From: Flavivirga aquimarina
GTDB lineage: Bacteria; Bacteroidota; Bacteroidia; Flavobacteriales; Flavobacteriaceae
Reading direction: 5' to 3'
Assembly (NCBI RefSeq): GCF_030540835.1
Contig: NZ_JAUOEK010000116.1
Span: 1-44,909 of the forward strand
Length of the DNA: 44,909 nt
Part shown: positions 17,040 to 24,447 of the stretch, in pieces
Numbering within the stretch: the stretch's first letter is position 1
Layout: every line of letters starts with the position of its first letter
Position numbers and translations under genes: made by a program
The notes under the pieces: model-generated
The model's database searches: none
Seen by the model: the letters and a program-made list of their open reading frames with translations, nothing else
Told to the model about the DNA's origin: nothing

Positions 17040-17834
17040 TCACCACCAAACCAAAAATACTTTTTTCAGCGTGCCGTTTTTAAATTTCACCCAGCACATT
17101 GGAGAAAATTGTTGTTCGTAATAGTCTTTTGCTATAACTTCAAAGGCATTGAAACTAAGCCAATCTACATTGGTATGTGGAATGACTAACCAATCTTTCT
17201 TTTTAGGGATATAAAACTTACAATTACTAAATTCGCCTAATTGATGTTTATTGATATAAAAACCAATAATACAATCTGTATTAAGTGTTTTAAGTTGCAT
17301 GTCCTTATCTGAAAACGGAACAAACAATTGTGCTTTAAAATAGACTTGTTGAGAAATAGTTTCCGATTCCAGATTAAGGGATTTTAAATAGTCTTTACAG
17401 GTATTAGAATGTAAAAGTGGTAATTGTTTATCTTTTAGTTTGGTGACTTTTTCCTTTAGAGAATCCTTTCTGTTTGGACCAATAAAATGTTCGATTTCGG
17501 TTGCTCCAATCGTAGGGCCGTACAAATAGAATTTATAAATAATTTCCAGATGAATGGGTTGGTTGTTTTTAAGAAGCAAACAATCTAATTCCCCTAGAGT
17601 TGTTTTATTATCCTGAATTTGAATGTTTTCAGCCAAAATGGAAATATTCTCATGCTGCTCTAATTCAAAAGAAACAAATCGTTCAACGTATTTGCCTAAG
17701 CGTAGTGTTTCGTCAATACTAATATCAATTTTGTTAGATTTTGAAACAATTTCGAATTGATTCAAATGAGCAACAATATCACTTTTCCATAAAAATGGAG
17801 TGTTTAAAAAACCTATATATCTTTTTTGAAGCAT
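17040..17834 (-). CDS. DUF1853 family protein (nuclease-like fold)
   Basis: 264 aa. The arrangement of LGKYVERFVSFEL near residue 47, GELDCLLLKN near residue 77 and PIHLEIIYKFYLYG near 92-105 matches my recollection of the DUF1853 family. The D-x(n)-E-x(n)-K layout across the last two segments looks like a PD-(D/E)XK nuclease core; activity is unproven. The C-terminal half is family-specific. It lies 24 bp after the metallophosphoesterase gene on the same strand, so the two probably form an operon. Confidence 0.7.
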   Translation of the reverse strand: MLQKRYIGFLNTPFLWKSDIVAHLNQFEIVSKSNKIDISIDETLRLGKYVERFVSFELEQHENISILAENIQIQDNKTTLGELDCLLLKNNQPIHLEIIYKFYLYGPTIGATEIEHFIGPNRKDSLKEKVTKLKDKQLPLLHSNTCKDYLKSLNLESETISQQVYFKAQLFVPFSDKDMQLKTLNTDCIIGFYINKHQLGEFSNCKFYIPKKKDWLVIPHTNVDWLSFNAFEVIAKDYYEQQFSPMCWVKFKNGTLKKVFLVWW

Positions 17835-17858
17835 TAATGAAGTAGGTGATATAATTAA

Positions 17859-18758
17859 TTATTCTGTTTTATAATCAGCCAACCTTCTAGGCCCTTCAAG
17901 CAAAGTCCTAACAATTTGAAGCGTACCATCTTCTCTAGTAGCAATATGCCATTTAATTAAAGAAATAGTACCGTTTTCAATTTCAATACCAGTAATGCTT
18001 CTTGGGTGTACACAACTTCCATCATTAAAGAAAGCAATGTCTCCGGGTTCTGGAAAACGAGGCCTGTGCGTGTGGCCAACTATGGTTAATAAATTATTAT
18101 TGTCACTAATCCATTTTTTGGTTCTACGCTCAACTTTAATGAGTTCCTTATAATTTTTTGCAGGACTTGTCGGGTCGGCAATTCCCATAACGTTTAAAGG
18201 TTTCCAAAGAACACGTACCATAAAACGGCTCCATTTCCAAAATAAGAAATTCCACCAATCTGCTTGATGTCCGTGCGTTAAAAATATTTCCTGACCGGTT
18301 GAGCTGTGTTTTAAAACAATGCCTTCATGGTAGGTAATATTTCCAAAAAGCTCAACATCTTCCCCCATTTTAGCATCAAAATAAGTGGATAAATGTTTTT
18401 TAACATAATCTGGGTTTCTGTATACCATATCATGGTTTCCCCAAATCATATGTAACCTGTTATCCTTATGAAAAAGTTTCATAAGCATATACACATTTTT
18501 ATGAGCGTTTAATATGGAATTAAATGACAGGTTTTCCCAAAGTTCGTCACCATCCCCCAGTTCGCAATAATTAAAGCCTTCTGTATAATAGTGCTTTAAG
18601 GCGTGAAAGTATATGTTTCGGTTATTGGCGAAATCATCGGCAAAACTATTATCACCGCGGTGACAATCGCTAAACAAGATAAACTTACTATCGTCGTTAA
18701 AGTCGATGATTTTGGCAGTTGCATATGCGTTATCTAATCTTTTTTTGGATGAATACAT
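17859..18758 (-). CDS. Calcineurin-like metallophosphoesterase
   Basis: About 299 aa from the ATG at 18758. A longer in-frame start at 18791 falls inside the hairpin of the upstream terminator and is unlikely. All metal motifs are visible in order: FSDCHRGD, LGDGDELWE, GNHD, the histidine of LTHGHQ and VGHTHRP. The family includes LpxH-like lipid A hydrolases, and UDP-diacylglucosamine hydrolysis is one option. The W-rich middle (WWNFLFWKWSRFM) may touch membranes. Substrate not determined by sequence. Confidence 0.85.
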   Translation of the reverse strand: MYSSKKRLDNAYATAKIIDFNDDSKFILFSDCHRGDNSFADDFANNRNIYFHALKHYYTEGFNYCELGDGDELWENLSFNSILNAHKNVYMLMKLFHKDNRLHMIWGNHDMVYRNPDYVKKHLSTYFDAKMGEDVELFGNITYHEGIVLKHSSTGQEIFLTHGHQADWWNFLFWKWSRFMVRVLWKPLNVMGIADPTSPAKNYKELIKVERRTKKWISDNNNLLTIVGHTHRPRFPEPGDIAFFNDGSCVHPRSITGIEIENGTISLIKWHIATREDGTLQIVRTLLEGPRRLADYKTE

Positions 18759-18777
18759 GATAAAGTAAATGTAAACA

Positions 18778-18821
18778 AAAAAGCGTTTCAATCCCGATAA
18801 CTATCGGAAGAAACGCTTTTT
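18778..18821. terminator. Bidirectional terminator with palindromic loop
   Basis: A 12-bp stem (AAAAAGCGTTTC, 18778-18789, with GAAACGCTTTTT, 18810-18821) has A/T runs on both sides. Its loop is TCCCGATAACTATCGGAA (18792-18809), a near-copy of the palindrome at 16859, so a dispersed repeat seems to sit in the terminator loop. It ends the minus-strand outer-membrane protein gene. Confidence 0.8.
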
Positions 18822-18844
18822 CAAGATTTGAAAACAAAAAGGGT

Positions 18845-19888
18845 TTAATGAAATGCGTATTGCAATCCGAACGTTAAATTGTAATTCTGTTTTAATTGAA
18901 TACCATTTAAGTCTTGATATAAAGGCGTTGCACATTCGGCAGCAAAGCGTAAGCCTTTTAGGCCGCCATTAGTGACTAAATAATTTAGCCCTATACCAGA
19001 ATTAATATAAGTGCCTCCTGAGTTTGCTGTATCTGCAGTTGTAACCATCATGGGGTTTAAATCGCTACTTGCTCCATCAATTTCATCAACAAGTAATCCT
19101 TCTAATCTTAAAGAAACCGATAAATTGTCTCCAGCTTTAGCTGCCAGCCAGTTGTTAAACGAGTAGCGATTTCCGAACTTATAATCCTGATCGTTATCGT
19201 TAATGTTTATTTTGGCATTTAATTGATGCCCCCAGGAAAAGTTGTCGCATTGCCCTAAGTATGTTAATCCTAGCTTAGTTCCAAATGAACCGGTACCTGT
19301 TTGCATAGGATAAGGCAATTGAACATCTGTACCCGAAGACATGGGTGTGACATCTTTTTCTTCAATACTTCCAGTTGGAAAGCTAACACCTAATTCGGCA
19401 TGTAATGATTTTCTGTTTTTATTAAAAAGGCTATATAATGCACTTACAGAAACGTCTCCTAGTCCTCCAGAGCTTGTGTCGAAATCTACTCCGGTCATCA
19501 TCTGTAAGCCCATATCGTTTTCTATATAATTAGCCATAACCATTAAAGTTAGCTTATCTGATGGGGCATACATACCACCAAGCATGTGCATATTCATGGT
19601 CATATTTTGTGGTGCAACCATATAGTCTGCAAAAGCATTCATGTTGGTAGCGTCCTCTGTGCTTTGTCGTAGTTGTCTCATATCCATGGTCATGTAGCGA
19701 TATGAAATCATAAAGCCCCCTTTATGGTGCGTATGATCTGCCATAATAGAAATTGGTGCATGTCCATCTGGTCTGTCTGAAGACCATAAATTTGAATTAG
19801 ATTGATGGTCTTCATGGTCATGGTGTTCATGTTGTGCAAAAGTTATAGTTGTTGCAACGCATAGCATTGCAATGAAAAAATATTTCAT
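18845..19888 (-). CDS. His/Met-rich outer-membrane beta-barrel protein
   Basis: 347 aa with a signal peptide ending near TFAQ. The mature N-terminus is histidine-rich (HEHHDHEDH), followed by DRPDGHAPISIMADHTHHKG, and the next ~60 residues are full of methionine (MTMDM, MTMNMHMLGGMY). The rest alternates like beta strands and ends with the typical aromatic terminal strand FGLQYAFH. The His/Met content suggests binding of a soft metal such as copper, and its neighbour is a small cysteine protein of a type I associate with copper loci in Bacteroidota. The metal assignment is inference. It could also be a generic transporter-like barrel. Confidence 0.65.
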   Translation of the reverse strand: MKYFFIAMLCVATTITFAQHEHHDHEDHQSNSNLWSSDRPDGHAPISIMADHTHHKGGFMISYRYMTMDMRQLRQSTEDATNMNAFADYMVAPQNMTMNMHMLGGMYAPSDKLTLMVMANYIENDMGLQMMTGVDFDTSSGGLGDVSVSALYSLFNKNRKSLHAELGVSFPTGSIEEKDVTPMSSGTDVQLPYPMQTGTGSFGTKLGLTYLGQCDNFSWGHQLNAKININDNDQDYKFGNRYSFNNWLAAKAGDNLSVSLRLEGLLVDEIDGASSDLNPMMVTTADTANSGGTYINSGIGLNYLVTNGGLKGLRFAAECATPLYQDLNGIQLKQNYNLTFGLQYAFH

Positions 19889-19963
19889 TGTAAATAATTG
19901 TTTAAATTTTGTGAAAATGAAAATGTTTATGTTTCTAAAGAAACAAAAGAACTGAATAGTAGA

Positions 19964-20338
19964 TTACACTAAATCCGGTGGTTGGTAGGCTCTTTTGAAA
20001 TAATTGAAGTGGTACAATTGTATATATGAAAATTGGGAGCTATTAGAAATGACAAAATCTTCAGATTTTTTTTCTATACTATAAATAGTTACAAAACCAA
20101 TAGGATAATTTTCCAACGAAATTCTTAAAGATGAAAGCGGTTCATTTTCTTGTTGCTTTTCAATTTCTTTTACTAAATGGCATTTACCGTTACACTGAAA
20201 CTCCGGTTTTTCTTTATTGATACATAAAAATTCAGCAATATAATCTTGATTAAGCGCATATTCAATGTAAGGTTGAATAGGTTTCAACATGGCAATCATG
20301 TACAAGAAAACAAAAAATGTCGCTATAAGTTTATGCAA
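19964..20338 (-). CDS. Small membrane-anchored cysteine protein (CxGKC motif)
   Basis: 124 aa. An N-terminal hydrophobic helix (~3-20) is followed by KPIQPYIEYALNQDYIAEFLC and, near residue 49, the motif CNGKCHL, giving three cysteines at about 39, 49 and 53. I know similar proteins as unnamed partners of metal-handling outer-membrane proteins in Flavobacteriia. The start is most likely the TTG at 20336-20338, since no ATG lies upstream in frame. An ATG at internal residue 14 would cut the membrane helix. It lies 75 bp from the outer-membrane gene on the same strand. Confidence 0.6.
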   Translation of the reverse strand: MHKLIATFFVFLYMIAMLKPIQPYIEYALNQDYIAEFLCINKEKPEFQCNGKCHLVKEIEKQQENEPLSSLRISLENYPIGFVTIYSIEKKSEDFVISNSSQFSYIQLYHFNYFKRAYQPPDLV

Positions 20339-20431
20339 TGAAATATTTTTTAGTAAATATATAATTAGATGCTAAATTGAGCTAAAACATGTGTTTTAAA
20401 TTTTTATGTTATTTAAAATATTTTTTTCAAC

Positions 20432-21610
20432 TTACTTAAAGGCATTTAATCCAGTAATATCTAATCCGGTAATTAGTAAGTGAATATCGTGTGTGCCCTC
20501 ATAAGTAATAACGCTTTCAAGGTTCATAGAATGACGCATAATACTATACTCACCAGTAATACCCATACCACCAAGCATTTGTCTGGCTTCTCTGGCAATA
20601 TGTATTGCCATATCAACATTATTACGTTTTGCCATAGATATTTGTGCCGATGTCGCTTTGCCTTCGTTACGTAATACACCTAAACGCCATGTTAAAAACT
20701 GTGCTTTTGTAATTTCGGTAATCATTTCTGCAAGTTTCTTTTGTTGCAATTGAAACTGACCAATAGGTTTTCCAAATTGCATACGTTCTTTACTATATCG
20801 CAAAGCAGTATCGTAGCAGTCCATTGCAGCTCCAATAGCACCCCAGGCTATACCGTATCTAGCGGAATCTAAACATCCAAGTGGCGCTCCCAAACCAGAT
20901 TTATTAGGTAGTAGATTTTCTTTTGGAACTTTTACATTATCAAAAATAAGCTCACCGGTAGAAGAAGCACGAAGCGACCATTTATTATGAGTTTCTGGTG
21001 TAGTAAAGCCTTCCATACCGCGCTCAACTATTAAACCATGTATACGTCCTTCCTCATTTTTTGCCCAAACAACAGCTACTTGAGCAAAAGGTGCATTACT
21101 AATCCACATTTTGGCACCATTTAAAAGATAATGATCACCCATATCTTTAAAATTTGTTACCATGCCAGAAGGATTACTTCCATGGTCTGGTTCTGTTAAA
21201 CCAAAACAACCAATCCATTCACCACTTGCTAGTTTTGGTAAATATTTTTGACGTTGCTCTTCGTTACCGTATTTCCAAATAGGATACATAACTAATGATG
21301 ATTGTACAGAGGCTGTACTTCTAACCCCAGAATCTCCACGTTCTATTTCTTGCATGATTAAACCATAAGAAATTTGATCTAAACCGGCACCGCCATATTC
21401 CATAGGGATATACGGTCCAAATGCACCAATTTCTGCTAATCCATTAATGATTTCTGTTGGGAATTCTGCTTTTTGTGCATAGTCTTCAATAATAGGAGAG
21501 ACTTCACGTTTTACCCATTCACGCGCGGCATCACGTACTAATTTATGTTCATCTGTGAGTAGTTCATCAAGGTTATAATAATCTGGTGCTTCGAATAAGT
21601 CTGGTCGCAT
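20432..21610 (-). CDS. Acyl-CoA dehydrogenase, glutaryl-CoA dehydrogenase type
   Basis: 392 aa, an FAD-dependent acyl-CoA dehydrogenase. The catalytic base is E371 in VITYEGTHD, the position used by glutaryl-CoA and isovaleryl-type enzymes. RSTASVQSSLVMYPI near 97-111 and the ending HDIHLLITGLDITGLNAF resemble GcdH. Glutaryl-CoA dehydrogenase converts glutaryl-CoA to crotonyl-CoA and CO2 in lysine and tryptophan breakdown. The exact substrate cannot be fixed by sequence. The gene stands alone, with an exact reverse-strand TAAATTTG box at 21692-21699 upstream. Confidence 0.85.
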   Translation of the reverse strand: MRPDLFEAPDYYNLDELLTDEHKLVRDAAREWVKREVSPIIEDYAQKAEFPTEIINGLAEIGAFGPYIPMEYGGAGLDQISYGLIMQEIERGDSGVRSTASVQSSLVMYPIWKYGNEEQRQKYLPKLASGEWIGCFGLTEPDHGSNPSGMVTNFKDMGDHYLLNGAKMWISNAPFAQVAVVWAKNEEGRIHGLIVERGMEGFTTPETHNKWSLRASSTGELIFDNVKVPKENLLPNKSGLGAPLGCLDSARYGIAWGAIGAAMDCYDTALRYSKERMQFGKPIGQFQLQQKKLAEMITEITKAQFLTWRLGVLRNEGKATSAQISMAKRNNVDMAIHIAREARQMLGGMGITGEYSIMRHSMNLESVITYEGTHDIHLLITGLDITGLNAFK

Positions 21611-21719
21611 AAAGTATAAATTTAGTATGTGTCAAAAACAAAATCATTAATAAAAATGTTGTTTTTTTGTTAATTCAATATTTTTAGACCCCAAATTTAA
21701 TTAATTCATATCGATTCGA

Positions 21720-22475
21720 TTACATTTTTAAGTAAAAATCTTTAGTAAGATTTATATAATCTTCTGTGTATTGATGTCTTGATACTTCAATGGTCAGATT
21801 GTCAATTTTTATATTGCTATTTTGGCCTTGTTCAGCACCGTTTTTTAGGAAAGAAAATTCGATTAAACTCCGTTTGATTTCAGAAGTCGGAGACCCTTTA
21901 ACACGCAATATTCTATTAGGAAAGAGACCGAAATTTGAAGCTAGATTAATCAGTTTTTCTTCTTCTTTAAATGGGATAATTGTAGAAAAATTACCATTTT
22001 CTGATAATAATTTTGAAACACTTTCAATTAAGTGGTTAAAAGGCATGGCATCCTGAAACCTTGCTATATCCCGTTGTTTATTATCTGTTTTGTAGTCTTC
22101 GGAATAAAAAGGTGGGTTAGAAATAATGAGGTCGTATGTGTCATCAATTTCATCAACAAATTCCTGAAGTGAAGCATGATAACAAAACAATTTGTCTCCC
22201 CAGAGTGATTGTTCAAAATTGTCAACGCATTGTTCGTAAGCATTGTCATCAATTTCAATGGCATCAATAATCTCGATAGCTGTCGGGACTGCATGACTTC
22301 GTTGTGCTAACATAAGAGATAAAATACCTGTGCCTGCTCCAATGTCTAATATAGAAAAAAGATTATCTTTAACGAGTGTCCAAGCTCCAAGTAAAACACT
22401 ATCGGTACCAATTTTCATAGCACATTGTTCTTGGTTCACGGAAAATTGTTTAAAAACAAAGGGTTTTTTAGACAT
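21720..22475 (-). CDS. tRNA1(Val) (adenine37-N6)-methyltransferase, TrmN6-like
   Basis: 251 aa, a class I SAM methyltransferase. The SAM-binding loop is DIGAGTG at 44-50 and the N6-adenine motif NPPF is at 120-123. The N-terminal FKQFSVNQEQCAMKIGTDSVLLGAW is typical of the YfiC/TrmN6 family, which methylates A37 of tRNA1(Val). Residues 61-69 (HAVPTAIEI), between the QRS and IDAIE segments, look like a five- to six-residue insertion. The DNA there (22271-22288) is a near-copy of the 18-bp palindrome seen elsewhere in the window. The acidic motif DAIEIDDN follows intact, so the enzyme may still work. Confidence 0.85.
   Translation of the reverse strand: MSKKPFVFKQFSVNQEQCAMKIGTDSVLLGAWTLVKDNLFSILDIGAGTGILSLMLAQRSHAVPTAIEIIDAIEIDDNAYEQCVDNFEQSLWGDKLFCYHASLQEFVDEIDDTYDLIISNPPFYSEDYKTDNKQRDIARFQDAMPFNHLIESVSKLLSENGNFSTIIPFKEEEKLINLASNFGLFPNRILRVKGSPTSEIKRSLIEFSFLKNGAEQGQNSNIKIDNLTIEVSRHQYTEDYINLTKDFYLKM
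22271..22288. repeat. Palindromic repeat inside trmN6
   Basis: TCTCGATAGCTGTCGGGA matches the palindrome at 16859-16876 at 16 of 18 bases. It lies in frame in the methyltransferase gene at a loop position and encodes roughly residues PTAIE. Confidence 0.65.
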
Positions 22476-22623
22476 GAAGTTATGTTTTGAAGTTTAAGGC
22501 AATAGTATAAAATAAAAAGATGTAACGAAGCAAAAATTATAAAAGTATATTTAAAATTAATGTTAAAGATATCCGTTTATTTTATAGTTAACGTATATAA
22601 AAAATAGAGACTTAATTGGGGAA

Positions 22624-23055
22624 ATGAAAAAAGAAAATAAAATTTTAGTAAAGTTAAACGACATTTTTCTAATGAATGAAGCCATCGGGAAAATCTATAC
22701 AAAAGCAAGTAAAAAAGCTTCTGATACTAATACAAAAGCCTTTTTAAAAGAAAAAAGTTTTGAACGATATGATTTTGGTAAGATGTTGCAAAATGAAATT
22801 AAAAAGTTCGATACAGATGTTGAAGAATCAATAATGTCAAGAAGACCTTATCATCTATATCTGAGAAACTTTAATAATTTGTTAGAACATGAGAATAATG
22901 CTGATTTGCTGAATTCTATTTATAAAATTGAGTTATTGTGCATCGAAAAATATAACGAATTACTTAGAGAAATTAATCTGCCTTTATCCCTTTGCAGATT
23001 ATTAGTAAAACAGCAGGATAATACTCAATATGGATTACGTTTAATAAGAAGATAA
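22624..23055 (+). CDS. DUF2383-like four-helix protein
   Basis: 143 aa, all helical by composition, with no signal peptide or membrane segment. The layout (a helix with LNDIFLMNEAIGKIYTKAS, an FLKEKSFERYDFGKMLQNEIKKF helix, and a final CIEKYNELLREI helix) resembles the DUF2383/PA2169 ferritin-like bundle, though I see no clear set of iron ligands. It stands alone on the plus strand between trmN6 and the convergent rimM. Function unknown. Confidence 0.55.
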   Translation: MKKENKILVKLNDIFLMNEAIGKIYTKASKKASDTNTKAFLKEKSFERYDFGKMLQNEIKKFDTDVEESIMSRRPYHLYLRNFNNLLEHENNADLLNSIYKIELLCIEKYNELLREINLPLSLCRLLVKQQDNTQYGLRLIRR

Positions 23056-23091
23056 CTGGTTTTTATTGATTAATTTTTAAACACCAAATCT

Positions 23092-23625
23092 TTATAGGTA
23101 TAAGTCGATTAGCCCTTCAGGTGTATTAACCAAAATAGTTTTGTTGTCTCGATCAACCTTTACAATAAATTCATCATTCATAGGAATTAAAACTTCAACA
23201 CCATTTCTGTCTATTTCAAAAAGTGATTGTGCAGTCGAGTCGTTTATAGCTTTTATAGTACCTACTTTTCCATGCTTTACATCTTCAATGGCAAAACCGA
23301 TAACTTCATGAAAATAGAACTTGTTTCCTTCAAGTTTGGGGAGTAAGTCGAGAGGCAAATATAAATCGCTTTTCATTATGGCATCGGCATCTGCTTCCTC
23401 ATCGACATCTTCAAATTTAATACGCAATAATTCTGACTTATGAAGTTGTGACCGCTCAATAAAAAACGGAACGAGGTTATTTCTTAAGTTTAAAAAAATA
23501 GCATCTAAGTTCTCATAGAGTTCTGGCTGATCTGTATCAAGTTTAGCTAAAACTTCACCTTTGAAACTATATTTTTTCACAATTTTACCTAAGTAAAAAC
23601 AATCTTCTTTTCGCATCTGGAACAT
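23092..23625 (-). CDS. rimM: 16S rRNA processing protein RimM
   Basis: 177 aa. The N-terminal domain starts YLGKIVKKYSFKGEVLAKL, and the C-terminal PRC-barrel-like domain holds FYFHEVIGFAIED and VLIPMNDEFIVKVD. RimM helps mature the 30S head and binds S19. An in-frame ATG at 23616 would remove three residues and is equally possible. It follows rpsP, the conserved S16-RimM order, but a terminator and three other hairpins lie between the two genes. Confidence 0.93.
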   Translation of the reverse strand: MFQMRKEDCFYLGKIVKKYSFKGEVLAKLDTDQPELYENLDAIFLNLRNNLVPFFIERSQLHKSELLRIKFEDVDEEADADAIMKSDLYLPLDLLPKLEGNKFYFHEVIGFAIEDVKHGKVGTIKAINDSTAQSLFEIDRNGVEVLIPMNDEFIVKVDRDNKTILVNTPEGLIDLYL

Positions 23626-23634
23626 TTTATTTTC

Positions 23635-23727
23635 ATTTCCGTGAAGACGGAAATCTTATTGTTTTTATATCTCTATTTCAAAAGATTCCCTTCTTCAAGG
23701 GAATGTGCAAAAAGAAACTTTTTTGCA
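23635..23727. repeat. Three consecutive hairpins upstream of rimM
   Basis: Hairpin A: ATTTCCGT (23635-23642) with ACGGAAAT (23647-23654), a perfect 8-bp stem ten bases before the rimM start. Hairpin B: ATTCCCTT (23685-23692) with AAGGGAAT (23697-23704), also perfect. Hairpin C: TGCAAAAAG (23706-23714) with CTTTTTTGCA (23718-23727), one bulge. Together with the terminator at 23732-23757 they fill most of the gap between rpsP and rimM. Hairpin A would sit in the rimM leader. Confidence 0.75.
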
Positions 23728-23731
23728 TAAA

Positions 23732-23757
23732 AAACTCCGATAAAAATATCGGAGTTT
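23732..23757 (-). terminator. Intrinsic terminator after rpsP
   Basis: An 11-bp perfect stem (AAACTCCGATA with TATCGGAGTTT) and a four-base loop, followed on the minus strand by TTTT. It lies 21 bp after the rpsP stop and should end or reduce transcription into rimM. Confidence 0.85.
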
Positions 23758-23778
23758 AAAAGTATAAAAAATTCTTTT

Positions 23779-24336
23779 TTATTCTTCTTCTTTTACTGCA
23801 GGAGTTTCTTCGGCTACAGCTTCAGTTGTTTCCTCAACAGTGTCTTCTGCAGTTTCAGTAGCTTCCTCTGCAACTTCTTCTTCAACAACAGGAGCTGCTG
23901 CAGCAATACGAGCTTCATTAGCAGCTTTTTCAGCTTCTAATGCTTTTGCTTTAGCATCCGCTTGAGCTTTAGCTAAATCATCAGCTTTAGCACCAACTTT
24001 ACTAGCTTTTTCTTCTACCCAAGCATTAAACTTTGCTTCGGCTTGTTCTTCAGTTAAAGCACCTTTTCTAACACCACCTGCAAGGTGATTTTTTAATAAA
24101 GCACCTTTGTAAGATAAAATAGCTTTAGCCGTATCGGTTGGTTGTGCACCATTCTGTAACCATTGTACCGCACCATCAATGTTTAATTCGATAGTTGCTG
24201 GGTTTGTGTTTGGATTGTAAGCACCTAATTTTTCAAGGTATTTACCATCTCTTTTTGAACGTGCATCTGCTGCTACGATCCAGTAATAAGGTTTTCCTTT
24301 TTTACCGTGTCTTTGTAATCTAATCTTTACTGGCAT
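23779..24336 (-). CDS. rpsP: 30S ribosomal protein S16 with long acidic tail
   Basis: 185 aa. Residues 1-85 are ordinary S16 (PVKIRLQRHGKKGKPYYWIV at the start, DGKYLEKLGAYNPNT near 30-45). The next ~100 residues are an alanine- and glutamate-rich low-complexity extension (AKAQADAKAKALEAEKAANEA, then EE/ETAE repeats) not found in E. coli S16, which is about 82 aa. Such tails occur in Bacteroidota S16 as far as I recall. The promoter and a leader hairpin are visible upstream. Confidence 0.93.
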   Translation of the reverse strand: MPVKIRLQRHGKKGKPYYWIVAADARSKRDGKYLEKLGAYNPNTNPATIELNIDGAVQWLQNGAQPTDTAKAILSYKGALLKNHLAGGVRKGALTEEQAEAKFNAWVEEKASKVGAKADDLAKAQADAKAKALEAEKAANEARIAAAAPVVEEEVAEEATETAEDTVEETTEAVAEETPAVKEEE

Positions 24337-24350
24337 AATAATTAATTATT

Positions 24351-24365
24351 TGAGGTTCTCGACCT
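24351..24365 (-). promoter_or_regulatory. Leader hairpin upstream of rpsP
   Basis: GAGGT and ACCTC pair around a five-base loop, 15 bases before the rpsP start and downstream of the promoter. It could influence translation initiation of S16. No known riboswitch or ribosomal-leader class is recognised. Confidence 0.4.
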
Positions 24366-24383
24366 CGGTTATTAATGAGGGCG

Positions 24384-24412
24384 CAAAGATACTATATTTT
24401 TTTAATTAACAA
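24384..24412 (-). promoter_or_regulatory. Promoter of rpsP
   Basis: On the minus strand, TATCTTTG (24384-24391) is an exact TAnnTTTG -7 box, and TTG (24410-24412) is a fitting -33 element with 18 bases between. This places the RNA start about 40 bases before the rpsP codon. Confidence 0.65.
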
Positions 24413-24447
24413 GGCTTTATTTTTCTTAGAAATAGCATTGAGTCATC

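Noticed and set aside
18759-18791. Longer start of the metallophosphoesterase
   Set aside because: The added residues would be encoded partly within the terminator hairpin at 18778-18821.
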